The notes: a model not told the origin generated them from the sequence alone. Counted from the first letter of the stretch, positions 27,952 through 37,273 are shown. The stretch is DNA of 64,000 nt from Catenulispora pinistramenti (GCF_018274385.1 NZ_JAAFYZ010000015.1:1-64000); one strand, 5' to 3'. A program made the numbers and translations.

Positions 27952-29292
27952 GTGCCACATTTGGGTTTGCGCGGGAGCGCGGTGCTGGGTGTCCTGACGT
28001 TGGCGACGGCCGCGTGCGGCAGTGGTGCGAGTCATCCCGCCGGCCAGGGTCACCGCCCGGCCGGGAGCAACGTGACCATCCAGGTGCCGGCGGACGCGCC
28101 GACGATCTCCGCCGCGGTGGCACTGGCCGAGCCCGGAGACCTCGTCTTGGTCGCGCCGGGCGTCTACCACGAGACGGTGAAGATCAAGACACCTCAGATC
28201 ACGCTGCGTGGCGAATCGCGGGACAAGGTCGTCATCGACGGGCAGCTGCAACAGGCGGACGGTGTCGTGGTCACCGCGCCCGGGGTCGCGGTGGAGAACC
28301 TGACCGTCGAGAACAACACCCAGAACGGTGTGCTGGTCACCGGTTCGGCCCGGGCGGCCGCCGGGTCGCCGGAGTCCGGCGGCGACTACGACACCGGCAG
28401 CGAGCCGGTCAACTTCCTGAATTCGTTCCTGGTGTCCTACGTGACGGCGACTCGCAACGGCCTCTACGGCATCTACGCGTTCTCCGCACAGAACGGCGTC
28501 ATCGAGGACTCATACACCTCGGGCGGCGCCGACTCGGGCATCTACGTCGGCCAGTGCAAGCCGTGCCACATCGTGGTGCGGGACAACATCGCCGAGCTCA
28601 ACGCGGTCGGCTACGAGGGCACCAACGCCAGCAACGACATGTACGTCGTGGGCAACCGCCTGGTCGGCAACCGCGTCGGCCTGACCACCGACTCCGACCA
28701 CCAGGAGAAGCTGCTGCCGCAGCAGGGCGCGGTCGTGGCGGGCAACCTGGTCGCGGCCAATCAGCAGGCCGCGACGCCCGAACAGGCCGACGGCGGTTGG
28801 GGGATCGGCATCGGCATCGACGGCGGCAGCTCCAACCAGTTCCTGCACAACCGGGTCACCGGCAACGTCAACGCCGGTCTGGAGATCACCGCGACCCAGG
28901 ACGTCCCGCCGAACGACAACCAGATCCTGGACGACGTCTTCGCGGGCAACGGTCTGGACGTCGGCTGGACCTTCCCGAACGCGACCGTGGGCCAGGGCAA
29001 CTGCGTGAGCGGCACCGGCCTGGCCACGAACCCGTCCGGGCTGACCAAGACCGCGGCCTGTCCGGCCACCCACCAGACGCAGTCCCCGTCCGGCACGTGG
29101 AGCGCACCGACCCCGCCGGCCGGGATCCCGTTCACCACCGTGGCCGCCCCGCCGGTCCAGCCGCAGTTCCCGAACGCCGCCGGCGCGCCGGCCACCGTCG
29201 TCCCGGCCACGCCGACGATGCCGGACCCGGCCGGTATTCAGGTGCCGACGGCGTCGCTCCTGGCGGCTACGGCCTTGGTACAGGCTTCCTGA
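27952..29292 (+). CDS. Right-handed beta-helix (NosD/pectate-lyase-fold) lipoprotein
   Basis: A 446-residue exported protein. The signal peptide ends at lipobox LATAAC (Cys22). The body starts with VTIQVPADAPTISAAVALAEPGDLVLVAPGVYHETVKI, the standard opening of parallel beta-helix repeats, and continues with coil-like N-G-V/N-x-I repeats. A Pro/Ala-rich tail follows. The fold occurs in pectate lyases, C5-epimerases and NosD; no lyase active site is evident, so only a carbohydrate-binding or processing role is suggested. The GTG start has CAGACT five bases upstream (weak leaderless signal). Confidence 0.82.
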   Translation: MPHLGLRGSAVLGVLTLATAACGSGASHPAGQGHRPAGSNVTIQVPADAPTISAAVALAEPGDLVLVAPGVYHETVKIKTPQITLRGESRDKVVIDGQLQQADGVVVTAPGVAVENLTVENNTQNGVLVTGSARAAAGSPESGGDYDTGSEPVNFLNSFLVSYVTATRNGLYGIYAFSAQNGVIEDSYTSGGADSGIYVGQCKPCHIVVRDNIAELNAVGYEGTNASNDMYVVGNRLVGNRVGLTTDSDHQEKLLPQQGAVVAGNLVAANQQAATPEQADGGWGIGIGIDGGSSNQFLHNRVTGNVNAGLEITATQDVPPNDNQILDDVFAGNGLDVGWTFPNATVGQGNCVSGTGLATNPSGLTKTAACPATHQTQSPSGTWSAPTPPAGIPFTTVAAPPVQPQFPNAAGAPATVVPATPTMPDPAGIQVPTASLLAATALVQAS

Positions 29293-29326
29293 ATCTCGCT
29301 TTGGACGACGGGCTTACGTGACAGGC

Positions 29327-30109
29327 CTACTGGCCAGCCGTGATGACCGGGACCGGCGCGTACTTCTGTGTGTCGAACTCGATGACAGCGGGCTGCGTCG
29401 AGGACGCCACCGCGGCCTGGACCCGGTACATGGTGCCGTCCTGGCCGACCCAGTAGCGGACCGTCCCCGTCAGCCCCGATCCGGACCCGCTCTGCGCGGT
29501 CGGGCCGGTCATCACCGTGACCTGATGTCCGGCGATCTTGTCCAGGCCGACCCACATCGCGCCGTTCTGCGGCAACAGCTGCGCGTTGTCCGGCCGGTCG
29601 CTGCCCAGGTTCAACGCGATGGCCAGCGAGCTGTCCAGCGAACTGCCGGTCTGCTGGAGCTGGCGGCTGTACCAGCCGGTGGCCGGCGGTGTCGCCGGGG
29701 CGGTGGCGGGGGCGCTCGGCATCGGATCGACGAGCACTGATGTGGCCGTCCACTCGATGAGCCCGTCGCTGGACGTGTCGCGTCCGGTGCCGTGCACGAC
29801 GCCGTAGCCGAGCTTGGCGCGGTAGTCGACCGACCCGGTGATGACCAGGCCGCCGGCGTCGCCGGGTACGCTGATCGTCACCGCCCGGCCGCCGGTCTCG
29901 TAGTTGCGGAACCGGGTGATGGCCAACCGGTTCGCTTCGTCAGAAGTCAGGACCCTGGTCTTCGTGCTGGTCCCGGAGCCGCTCGCCGCGACCACGATGA
30001 CGCCGGCCGCCGCGACCGCCGCAACGCAGCCCCCCGCGATGAGCCAACGGGCCCGCGGAACGCGCCGCCCGGTGGGCGCCGGCGGCGGCACTTCTCGTGG
30101 TTTTGGCAT
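29327..30109 (-). CDS. Single-pass membrane protein of unknown function
   Basis: A 260-residue protein: a Pro/Arg-rich cytoplasmic N-terminus, one transmembrane helix at about residues 23-43 (WLIAGGCVAAVAAAGVIVVAA), then an extracellular domain rich in beta strands with an Ala/Pro linker near residue 140. It begins extracellularly with LTSDEANRLAITRFRNYE. Similar proteins are common in actinobacteria without assigned function. The ATG start is supported by a leaderless-type TAAGGT box. It is convergent with the beta-helix lipoprotein. Confidence 0.7.
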   Translation of the reverse strand: MPKPREVPPPAPTGRRVPRARWLIAGGCVAAVAAAGVIVVAASGSGTSTKTRVLTSDEANRLAITRFRNYETGGRAVTISVPGDAGGLVITGSVDYRAKLGYGVVHGTGRDTSSDGLIEWTATSVLVDPMPSAPATAPATPPATGWYSRQLQQTGSSLDSSLAIALNLGSDRPDNAQLLPQNGAMWVGLDKIAGHQVTVMTGPTAQSGSGSGLTGTVRYWVGQDGTMYRVQAAVASSTQPAVIEFDTQKYAPVPVITAGQ

Positions 30110-30115
30110 GGCCGT

Positions 30116-30121
30116 ACCTTA
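30116..30121 (-). promoter_or_regulatory. -10 box for leaderless mRNA (TAAGGT)
   Basis: On the minus strand TAAGGT ends 6 nt before the ATG at 30109; there is no ribosome site. Confidence 0.55.
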
Positions 30122-30320
30122 CGGGCACCCGGGTGCGCGGCGTGCTCGGTTCGCCATGAAACACCTGTTCGCAAGGCGTTTTCAGGGCCCGAGCGATACA
30201 ATGCTCTGATTCACTGTGGTGGTTCCGCGGCACCCGCCGGCACCGGTGCGCGTACCCGCTCGGCCACGGGCCGGGCGCCTCGAACCATTGCATCAGTACC
30301 CTGACAAAAGGATATCGGGC

Positions 30321-32915
30321 ATGAGCGAAGCCGGCAGAAAACGGGTACGGCCAGCCGCGCAGGGAGTCGGGCGGCTGGCCCGGGTGGGACTGGCGACTGC
30401 GTTGGCGGTGGGTGGCGCCACCGGGGCGATGGCGAGCGGGGCCCCGGCGGCCAGCGCGGACTCCTCCGACGGGTCCGTGACGGTCCAGGTGCTCCGGGAC
30501 TTCTTCGGGACCGGCGTCATCAACGCCACGATGGACACGCCGCAACAAGGCATGAGCGTCGATGTCGCTGACGCGGCGGGGCACCACGTCATCGGGATCA
30601 CCGACGCGACCGGCAAGTTCGTGGTGCCGGCCTCGACCGATCTGGTCGGCGGACAGTACCGGGTCGACGTGACCGTCCCGCAATCGCTGAACTACCTGCG
30701 GGCGGCTCCGGCCTCCACGCAGACCAACCACTTCGACAGCTTCACCACGTTCGTCGACGTGACCGAGGGCAAGAAGGCTTCGGTCATCACCGGCGTGTGG
30801 AACCCGGCGGACTACACGACGTCGGACCACAAGTACTACGTCCCGGTGCAGACGCCCGCCGTGACGACGAGCGGCGCTCCGAGCGACCCCGACGGCCATG
30901 CGCTGGTCGCGGTCGATCCCGCGGCGCGCGATACCTGCAAGCCGCCGACGAACTGCCCCACGACCCTCAACACGCAATCTGAGGTCGGGACCACGTGGGG
31001 CTTGGCGTACGACAAGTACCAGAGCCGCATCTTCCAGAGCGCTTTCGCGAAGCGCTATACCGTCTACGGTCCTGACGGAGGCGGCGCGATTTACACGACG
31101 CCGACCGACGGCTCGTCTGCTCCGCAGCTGTTCGCCAGGGTGCCCGACGCCGCGCCGACCGGCCACGGCCTGCTGGTCGACATGCGCAAGGACCCGGCGT
31201 TCGTGGACGTACCGGGTAAGGAGAGCGTCGGCGGTGTCGCGCTGTCCGAGGACGGCAAGACGCTGTACGCGGTGAACCTGAACACGCGCTCTCTGGTGAG
31301 CTTCGACGCGACCGGTAAGACGGCTTCGGCGCCTTTGGCGACCGTGTCGATCCCCGACCCCGGGTGCGCGGCGGATAGCGACTGGCGGCCGTTCGCTGTC
31401 AGCGCGCATGATGGCAAGCTGTACATCGGCGGCGTGTGCGACGCCGAGAGCACTCAGCAGCGCAGCGACCTCAAGGCCGTCGTGTACACATATGACGGCT
31501 CCAGTTTCAGCAAGGTGCTGACCCAGGGGCTCGACTACCAGCGGGGCCAGGTCATCAACGGGGTCTCCACCGCGCACTCCGACCACTGGAACCCGTGGAA
31601 CACCAGCCTGTCGACCTGGGACCAGCGTTTCGGCTACTCCAACGTGTACATCGATCCGCAACCGGAGCTGGCCAGCCTGGCCTTCACCCGGGACGGCTCG
31701 ATGATCCTCGGGTTCCGCGACCGGTTCATGGACGTCATCGGCGCCGGCGGCCTCGACCCGCGGCCGGGGAACAACACCCCGGAACAGGGCATGTCCGGCG
31801 GCGCCATCGACATGGCCTGCTCCGCGCCGAACGGCTATGACTGGGAGGGGACCGGCGACTGCCCCAACAACGCCACGTATGCCAATGACGGCCACAAGCC
31901 GGCCGGCGTCGTGCAGTACTTCCCCGGCGACTTCTTCGACCCGAACCACACCGGTCAGGGCGAGCACGAGGACGCGTCCCAGGGCTCGGTGGCCTACGTC
32001 CCGCAACAGGAATGGGTCGTCAGCACCGAACTCGACCCGGCCTTGCAGGTCAGCTCCGACGGCCTGGGCTACTACGACGTGAAGACCGGCGTCGGTCCCG
32101 GCCAGAACGATCCGGCGAACGGCTACCAGTTCATCGGCCCGAACGACAACGCCTTCGGCAAGGCCGGCGGCCTCGGCGACATCGCCTACACCGCGGCCAA
32201 CGCCCCGATCCAGATCGGCAACTACGTCTGGTTCGACGGCGACCACAACGGCATCCAGGACCCGCACAGCACCAACGAGGTCCCGCTGTACGACGCCACG
32301 GTGAACCTGTTGGACGCCAATGGAAAGCAGGTGGCGACCACCACGACGGACAAGGCCGGCGAGTATTACTTCGGCGGGGTGGGGGCGGCGTACCAGCTCA
32401 CTCCCGGCGCGAAGTACACGGTGGAGTTCGACGTGTGCACCGCCAAGACGGACAACGTCCCCAGCCGACCGGCGGCCACCGACCTGCGCTTCACACTCCC
32501 GCTGGCCGGCAACGACCGGGCGCACGACTCCAACGTCGTGCCGCCCACGACCGGGCAGCTGTGTGACGGGTTCGCCCCGGTGACGGCACCGGCCAACCCC
32601 GGTGGGGTCGACCACACGATCGACGCGGGCGTCTACATCCCGCCGCCGGTCCCGCCGTCGAGCCCGCCGCCGTCGACCTCGTCGTCGTCTTCTTCCTCGG
32701 CGCCGCCGACGACATCGCCGTCGTCCACGCGCTCGACGATCCCGACCACGCCGTCGACCACGCCGACCACCCCGACCGAGTCGAGCTCGGGGACGTTGGC
32801 GAAGACTGGTGTGAGCGACGCACTGCCCGAAGTGATCACCATCAGCGTCCTGCTGCTTTGTGCGGGTGCCGCGATCGCTTGGGGGAGTCGGCATCGGCAG
32901 GTCGGCCGACACTGA
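30321..32915 (+). CDS. Cell-wall-anchored SdrD_B-domain protein with LAKTG sortase signal
   Basis: An 864-residue exported surface protein. The start at 30321 has an AAAAGGA ribosome site 8 nt upstream. The signal peptide covers about residues 1-44. A large domain follows with an N-terminal prealbumin-like repeat and a middle propeller-like part. An SdrD B-type module (IGNYVWFDGDHNGIQD...DKAGEYYFGG) lies near residue 640. A Ser/Thr/Pro-rich wall-spanning stalk leads to LAKTG (826-830), a hydrophobic helix and a basic tail. LAxTG is the class E sortase signal of high-GC actinobacteria, so it should be covalently linked to peptidoglycan. No sortase gene is in the window. It may be an adhesin, but no ligand can be inferred. 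Confidence 0.88.
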   Translation: MSEAGRKRVRPAAQGVGRLARVGLATALAVGGATGAMASGAPAASADSSDGSVTVQVLRDFFGTGVINATMDTPQQGMSVDVADAAGHHVIGITDATGKFVVPASTDLVGGQYRVDVTVPQSLNYLRAAPASTQTNHFDSFTTFVDVTEGKKASVITGVWNPADYTTSDHKYYVPVQTPAVTTSGAPSDPDGHALVAVDPAARDTCKPPTNCPTTLNTQSEVGTTWGLAYDKYQSRIFQSAFAKRYTVYGPDGGGAIYTTPTDGSSAPQLFARVPDAAPTGHGLLVDMRKDPAFVDVPGKESVGGVALSEDGKTLYAVNLNTRSLVSFDATGKTASAPLATVSIPDPGCAADSDWRPFAVSAHDGKLYIGGVCDAESTQQRSDLKAVVYTYDGSSFSKVLTQGLDYQRGQVINGVSTAHSDHWNPWNTSLSTWDQRFGYSNVYIDPQPELASLAFTRDGSMILGFRDRFMDVIGAGGLDPRPGNNTPEQGMSGGAIDMACSAPNGYDWEGTGDCPNNATYANDGHKPAGVVQYFPGDFFDPNHTGQGEHEDASQGSVAYVPQQEWVVSTELDPALQVSSDGLGYYDVKTGVGPGQNDPANGYQFIGPNDNAFGKAGGLGDIAYTAANAPIQIGNYVWFDGDHNGIQDPHSTNEVPLYDATVNLLDANGKQVATTTTDKAGEYYFGGVGAAYQLTPGAKYTVEFDVCTAKTDNVPSRPAATDLRFTLPLAGNDRAHDSNVVPPTTGQLCDGFAPVTAPANPGGVDHTIDAGVYIPPPVPPSSPPPSTSSSSSSSAPPTTSPSSTRSTIPTTPSTTPTTPTESSSGTLAKTGVSDALPEVITISVLLLCAGAAIAWGSRHRQVGRH

Positions 32916-32934
32916 TTCCCGGTTGTAGAGGTCC

Positions 32935-32975
32935 GCGCCGCCCGCACTTTGAAAGTGCGGGCGGCGCGGGCTTTT
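32935..32975. terminator. Strong terminator between convergent genes
   Basis: A 16-bp perfect inverted repeat (32935-32950, 32952-32967) is followed on the plus strand by GGGCTTTT. It ends the LAKTG gene and can also stop the convergent gene at 33017. Confidence 0.85.
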
Positions 32976-33016
32976 GCCCGTCGGCGGCTCTGGGAATCAG
33001 GGGACGTTGATGAGAA

Positions 33017-34117
33017 TCAGGGGACGTTGATGACGTTCAGCGTCGGGGCGGACGACTGCGGGGTCGCAGTGGACGTGACGGCGAACAGGGTGTCGCCGGA
33101 ACGGTCCCAGGCCAGGTCGTAGACGCTGAAGCCGCCGAGCTTGTAGGTGCTGGTCGGGTTCGAGACGCCGGGCGTGAACAGGTCGACCGAGGAATCGGAC
33201 TCCAGGCCGACCGCGATCGTGCCGCTCGCGGGGGCGACGGCGACGGCGGACGGGTAGGCGCCGGTCTGGTAGGTGGCGTCCTCGGTCATCGTGTTCAGCG
33301 TCAGCTGGCTGCCGTAGTACGGCGCGCCGCAGGCCGCGACCACGTCCTTGCCGCCGGCGGTGATCGCCAGCTGCCGAAGGTTCTCGCAGCCGTCCGACTG
33401 CGTCCAGGGATTGGACGTGGCCAGCACCACGGGCGCGCCGGAGGTGACGTCGAAGGACTCGATGACGGACGGGCTGATGCCCGCGTTGCCCGCGACCAGG
33501 GTGTTCGGCGCGCTGGGCGAGGCGGCGAGTACCGGAGCGTAGTAGAAGGCTGATTCGGCGGTGGTGCCGACGGTCAGCGCTCCGGGGTCGAGCACCCCTA
33601 TCCCGGCGCTGCCCGTACTGCCGTAGCTGAACCAGATGTCGTTGCCGACGACGGCCAGGTGCTGGGGATCGTGCCCGGTCCCGGTGAAGTAGACGGCGAC
33701 CTCTTGCAGCGTGGCGGTGTTGACCGCGGCGATCTCGTCGGTGCCGCCGATCGCCGCGTAGAGGATGCCGTCCTGCCGCGACAGGGCCAGCGCGTCGGCG
33801 CCGTCGAGGGCGGGCAGCGTGGTGAGCGGCTTGCCGGCGAAGTCGGTGACCGCGACCGGGTCGGAACCCACGCCGGAGACGAAGACCTGGTGGTGGGTGG
33901 AGTCGGCGGCGATGGAGGAGAAGCCGGTCAGGGACAGGACCGTCGCGCTCGTCGGATTGGCGGTGGGGACGGAGGCGGCGGTGGTGCTGGTGGTGCTGGT
34001 GGTGCTGGTGGTGGCGCCGGCGGCGTGGGCGGCGGCCCCAGCCGGGCCGGCCATGGTGACGAGGACGGCCGCGGTGGCGGCTCCCAGGGCTCCTGCGGAC
34101 TTGAGTCGGCTACGCAA
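33017..34117 (-). CDS. Secreted beta-propeller (YncE-like) protein
   Basis: A 366-residue exported protein. A signal peptide (RLKSAGALGAATAAVLVTMAGPAGAAAHA) is followed by a Thr/Ser linker and a seven-bladed-type propeller. Its repeats read 'IAADSTHHQVFVSG', 'LALSRQDGILYAAIGG', 'LAVVGNDIWFSYG' and so on, like YncE/lactonase-fold proteins. The TTG at 34117 places the signal peptide at the very N-terminus; the frame is open far upstream but that part is Arg/Pro-rich non-coding-like sequence. A GGAAGG lies 13 nt before the TTG, a little far. No enzymatic residues are recognised. Confidence 0.7.
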   Translation of the reverse strand: MRSRLKSAGALGAATAAVLVTMAGPAGAAAHAAGATTSTTSTTSTTAASVPTANPTSATVLSLTGFSSIAADSTHHQVFVSGVGSDPVAVTDFAGKPLTTLPALDGADALALSRQDGILYAAIGGTDEIAAVNTATLQEVAVYFTGTGHDPQHLAVVGNDIWFSYGSTGSAGIGVLDPGALTVGTTAESAFYYAPVLAASPSAPNTLVAGNAGISPSVIESFDVTSGAPVVLATSNPWTQSDGCENLRQLAITAGGKDVVAACGAPYYGSQLTLNTMTEDATYQTGAYPSAVAVAPASGTIAVGLESDSSVDLFTPGVSNPTSTYKLGGFSVYDLAWDRSGDTLFAVTSTATPQSSAPTLNVINVP

Positions 34118-34677
34118 GACGGACTCGGTTCCTTCCGTTCGGATGGTGCTGCGCTCGACGGCCAAGCACGGCTTGACCTGCCCCTTTGCTGCGGGCGGGC
34201 GCAGCGTGTCGACGTTCCCTTGCGGAACCAGTTTAGTCGCAGGGTGCTGATAACGACAGCGATTTATCGAAGACTTGTTCGAGGGGAAACCCCGCTGTCG
34301 GGGTGGCCGTCGGCGTGGTTCCGCCGGTGGCCGCACGGGCTGAATCTGTGGTGCTGACGTGCGCACGGAGACCCGGCGACGAGGCGTCCCGCTCCTGACT
34401 CCGCAGGGTGCCTGGCGCGCCACTGGAGTTACCTCGCTACCCGCCCGCGCAATTAACCTTCGTCGAAGGGGTAGCGCGCGTTTGCGCAGTTCGGCACACT
34501 GGTGCGCCGGGGGTTATGCGGTCACCTTGTCGATCAGACATGCGTGCTGAGCATCACTGGGACTGTCGGGCCCCGGCAAACACAACAGTCGGAAGCAATC
34601 CACCACTAATCCGGATGGACTGCGGGGGTCACGCCATAGGCGGGGTCGACGCGGCCTATGGAGAAAGAGACTCATCG
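34118..34677. other. 560-bp divergent intergenic region
   Basis: No convincing gene on either strand. It must carry the promoters of the divergent propeller and RDD genes. One 13-bp palindrome, CCTTCGTCGAAGG, lies at 34457-34469 just after an AT-rich stretch and could be an operator. I recognise no riboswitch. Confidence 0.5.
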
Positions 34678-35226
34678 ATGACTCAGCCGCAGTACCCGGA
34701 CGCGCCCCAGCCCGGCGGACAGCAGTACTCCCCGGGCTACCAGGGCATGCCGCAGGCGCCGCCCATTCCTGCGGGCTACGGATACGGGACGCCGCAGCAG
34801 AACGTGCCGCCGGGCATGTACTACGACCCGACCTCGGAGCTCATCCTCCCGCAGGGAGTCGAGCTCGCCAGCGTCGGCCGCCGCATCGGCGCCTACTTCC
34901 TGTCCATCCTCCTGGTCGTGGTCACCCTCGGCGTCGGGTACCTCATCTGGGGCCTGGTCTCCTGGAGCAAGGGCCGCGGCCCGACACAGCAGGTCCTCGG
35001 CATGCGCTGCTGGACCCCGGCCAACGGCCGCGTGGCAGGCTGGGGCACGATGGCCCTGCGCGACATCGTCGGCGGCCTCGCCCAGGGAATCCTGGGAGCC
35101 ATCACGGGCCTCGTCTCGTTCATCCTCTTCTTGAGCAACAAGCAGCACAAGTCCCTGATGGACATGGTCGGCAGCACGGTCGTGCTCCACGACCCGAACA
35201 AGGTGCTGGACAACTGGCAGGGCTAG
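34678..35226 (+). CDS. RDD-family membrane protein
   Basis: A 182-residue protein: a Pro/Gln/Tyr-rich cytoplasmic N-terminus of about 55 residues, then an RDD domain (VGRRIGAYFLSILLVVVTLGVGY) and two to three membrane helices, with the conserved QVLGMRC and MDMVGSTVV segments. RDD proteins are of largely unknown function (some may move ions). The start is the ATG at 34678 with a GGAGAAAGAG ribosome site; an upstream in-frame extension has no such support. Confidence 0.85.
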   Translation: MTQPQYPDAPQPGGQQYSPGYQGMPQAPPIPAGYGYGTPQQNVPPGMYYDPTSELILPQGVELASVGRRIGAYFLSILLVVVTLGVGYLIWGLVSWSKGRGPTQQVLGMRCWTPANGRVAGWGTMALRDIVGGLAQGILGAITGLVSFILFLSNKQHKSLMDMVGSTVVLHDPNKVLDNWQG

Positions 35227-35353
35227 CCGCCGTCTCCGCCTAGGCGCGGAGGGGGCAGCGCATAGCACGCGGCGCGTACGACGTAGCGCTTATGACGCGG
35301 AGCGGCCTCGTGGGCCGGGTGCGGGAGTACCTGGTCGGCGGGGCCGTTTTCGT

Positions 35354-35755
35354 GTGCGTTCAAGGCGGATGCCGACGATCGGCCAGGTCGCGAGCTACCT
35401 GGGCGTGACGAACCGGGCCATCCGGCACTACCACCAGAGGGGTCTGCTGCCCGAATCCGAGCACGATCTCTCGGGCTACCGACGCTACACACCCGACGCG
35501 ATCCTCGTCCTCGCCCTCGTGAGGATCAAGACCCTGTCGGACACGGGCATCCCGCCGGCGCGGATCGAGCAGCTGATGGCAGCCGGCACGGATGAGTTCG
35601 CGGCGTCGATCGTGTCGATCGACGCGGAGACGCAGCAGCAGGTCAGGGAGCTGAAGCAGCGTCGGAAGCGGATCGCGGAGTCCGGAGAAGACGATCCACG
35701 CCGACGCTGGGCTCGCGCTGGTGGAGGTGGGAGATTCGCCGAGAAGGTTCTCTGA
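35354..35755 (+). CDS. MerR-family regulator, probably C-terminally eroded
   Basis: A 133-residue protein starting with a MerR winged-helix DNA-binding domain (IGQVASYLGVTNRAIRHYHQRGLLPESEHDLSGYRRY, about residues 8-46) and part of a dimerisation helix. After RRKRIAESGEDD the sequence becomes Arg/Gly-rich and unlike family members, which usually continue for 100 or more residues. This suggests a frameshift or replacement of the 3' end where the accessory region begins. The start may be GTG 35354 or ATG 35369. No metal or drug-binding domain remains. Confidence 0.65.
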   Translation: MRSRRMPTIGQVASYLGVTNRAIRHYHQRGLLPESEHDLSGYRRYTPDAILVLALVRIKTLSDTGIPPARIEQLMAAGTDEFAASIVSIDAETQQQVRELKQRRKRIAESGEDDPRRRWARAGGGGRFAEKVL

Positions 35756-35868
35756 CGGTCACGTCTCATCACGTCATGACGCACAAGTCGGCGAGTCGGC
35801 GAGTCGGCGTGTAGTGCGGATTGCGTGGGATGACGATCCGGACAGATGGGGCGTGGGAGGCTGGCACC

Positions 35869-36039
35869 GTGAACCGATTGGCTACCGCGACCTCGCCCTA
35901 CCTCCTCCAGCACGCCGACAACCCGGTGGACTGGCACCAATGGGGCGACGAGGCGTTCGCGGAAGCTCGCCGGCGCGACGTCCCCCTCCTCATCTCCATC
36001 GGGTATGCCGCGTGCCACTGGTGCCAACCGATGCGCTAA
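35869..36039 (+). pseudogene. 5' fragment 1 of the YyaL/DUF255 gene
   Basis: A 56-codon fragment matching the first 52 residues of the intact thioredoxin-domain protein at 40986, in the same frame ([20 protein letters not shown]... to CHWC). It then reads P-M-R-stop. A GTG start, a GGGAGG ribosome site and about 90 bp of upstream sequence resemble fragment 2. It is too short to fold as a thioredoxin. See the findings for the insertion model. Confidence 0.85.
36013..36026. repeat. Candidate att core, copy 1 (TGCCACTGGTGCCA)
   Basis: 14 bp encoding C-H-W-C, 144 nt after the fragment start codon, at exactly the point where homology to the intact gene ends. The same 14-mer marks the boundary in copies 2 and 3. 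Confidence 0.6.
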
Positions 36040-36096
36040 GTACACTAGTCGCGAAATGCTTCGTTCGGCCTGGTCAGCCCCTGATTCGCCGCGAGT

Positions 36097-36600
36097 TCAC
36101 GGCAAGTTGGCGGCGTCCAGCCGTTCGATGAGGGTCGGTTTGCGGTGATGAGTCGAGCGCAGCTCCGCAAGCCTTTCAGCGAACTGTGCGGATCGACCGC
36201 GGCGGCGACTGATCTCGGCGAGATCGATGAGCAATCGGACAGCGGGCGTCGTCCTTCTGCTTCTCGGTGAGCCCGCTGATCCAGGCTTCCATGGCAGCGT
36301 CCTGATCGGCGGCAGGCTTATCGACTATCGGCGCCGATGCCTCTGCTGCGGCCTTCAGCAGGTCTTGATTCACGCGAAGGAAGTCTGCCACCGCACGCTG
36401 GGGCGCTGTCAGCTGCGCGAGGCCCGCCGGAACAGGTGGCTCGATGCCATAGTCGTCTTCTTGACCGCCATCTGACTGGTCGTCCTCGTATTCGTCCAAG
36501 ATGTAGGAGACGCCGGCCAGCCAGGCCAGGTAGAGCGGACGCAGGTCCCCTGCAGACAGTTCGTCCCGACAACGCCTGCCCTCACTCGTACTCGCCGTCG
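36097..36600 (-). pseudogene. Frameshifted remnant of an actinobacterial protein of unknown function
   Basis: Minus-strand reading gives ELSAGDLRPLYLAWLAGV, then EPPVPAGLAQLTAPQRAVADFLRVNQDLLKAAAEAS. Near 36245 a shift of frame continues as RLLIDLAEISRRRG...LIERLDAANLP-stop at 36097. The GDLRxLYLAWL and 'AVADFLRV...DLL..AAEAS' patterns are familiar from the C-terminal region of hypothetical actinobacterial proteins. A stop lies just upstream of about 36600 and no start codon precedes the conserved part, so this is a broken C-terminal relic inside island A. Confidence 0.65.
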
Positions 36601-36646
36601 GTTAAAGGCCTGTCCAGAGTGAGAAACTCGTAGTACTGATACTCGC

Positions 36647-37273
36647 TCATCGGTTGTCCTCCAGTGAGCGAGTGGTCGATGCCGAAGCGTCGAGCAGATC
36701 GAGAAATCCGTCGACCGCTTGCCACAGATGATCCTCCGGGTACCGGCCATTGCGACTATGCGAACGCCTCCAGGCGATATCGTCCCAGCGGTCACGGATT
36801 GCGCGAAGGTGCGCCGTCGACAACTTGAGTTCGCGGGAGATCTGTTCGGCTGCGACGTCGTCATCGGCATCCGCGAGCCGGAAGGGCTCAGCGCGCCGTT
36901 CGGCCAGAGCGTCGAGCGCGGGCGTCTGGACTCCGTCCTCACGCGACCAGATGAGCATGGGCCTGCGGATCTCATGGTTGGCCACCGGCCACTCCGCCGG
37001 CCGCCACAGCCTCAGGACCGGCGCCTTGTCCAGCCTGAGCATGTGAGCCAGTGAGGTGCAGCCCGGTGGCTCGACACCCCAGGGAAGCTCCGCGGCGGGT
37101 AGTCCCATCACGAGAACGACGTTCACGTCGTCGAGATCCTCACCGGGATGATCGAGTACAGGCCCGAAGGCGTATACGGCGAAAAGCCCGTCCTCGCCGG
37201 TAAGGAGCGAGCTGGCCTTGTCGCAATCCTCGGCGATGGTGCGCAGCCGTCGAACGGCGGTGTTGTGGTGCAT
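36647..37273 (-). CDS. DUF7711-like protein of unknown function
   Basis: A 208-residue soluble protein with segments typical of a widespread actinobacterial family: YAFGPVLDHPGEDLDDVNVVLVM, LPWGVEPPG, RLDKAPVLRLWRP and GRYPEDHLWQAVDGFLDLLDA. I recall it as DUF7711, not certain of the number. The 'G.VLD....L..V.V.LV' start is faintly nucleotidyltransferase-like but lacks a clear G-S/D-x-D motif. The ATG at 37273 is chosen over an upstream one because AGGAGG lies 6 nt before it. It begins 27 bp after the ATPase gene, so the two form an operon filling island A. Confidence 0.7.
   Translation of the reverse strand: MHHNTAVRRLRTIAEDCDKASSLLTGEDGLFAVYAFGPVLDHPGEDLDDVNVVLVMGLPAAELPWGVEPPGCTSLAHMLRLDKAPVLRLWRPAEWPVANHEIRRPMLIWSREDGVQTPALDALAERRAEPFRLADADDDVAAEQISRELKLSTAHLRAIRDRWDDIAWRRSHSRNGRYPEDHLWQAVDGFLDLLDASASTTRSLEDNR

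Noticed and set aside
29940-32912. 990-codon minus-strand open frame
   Set aside because: Antisense shadow of the LAKTG surface protein; composition is Arg/Val/Gly-rich without motifs.
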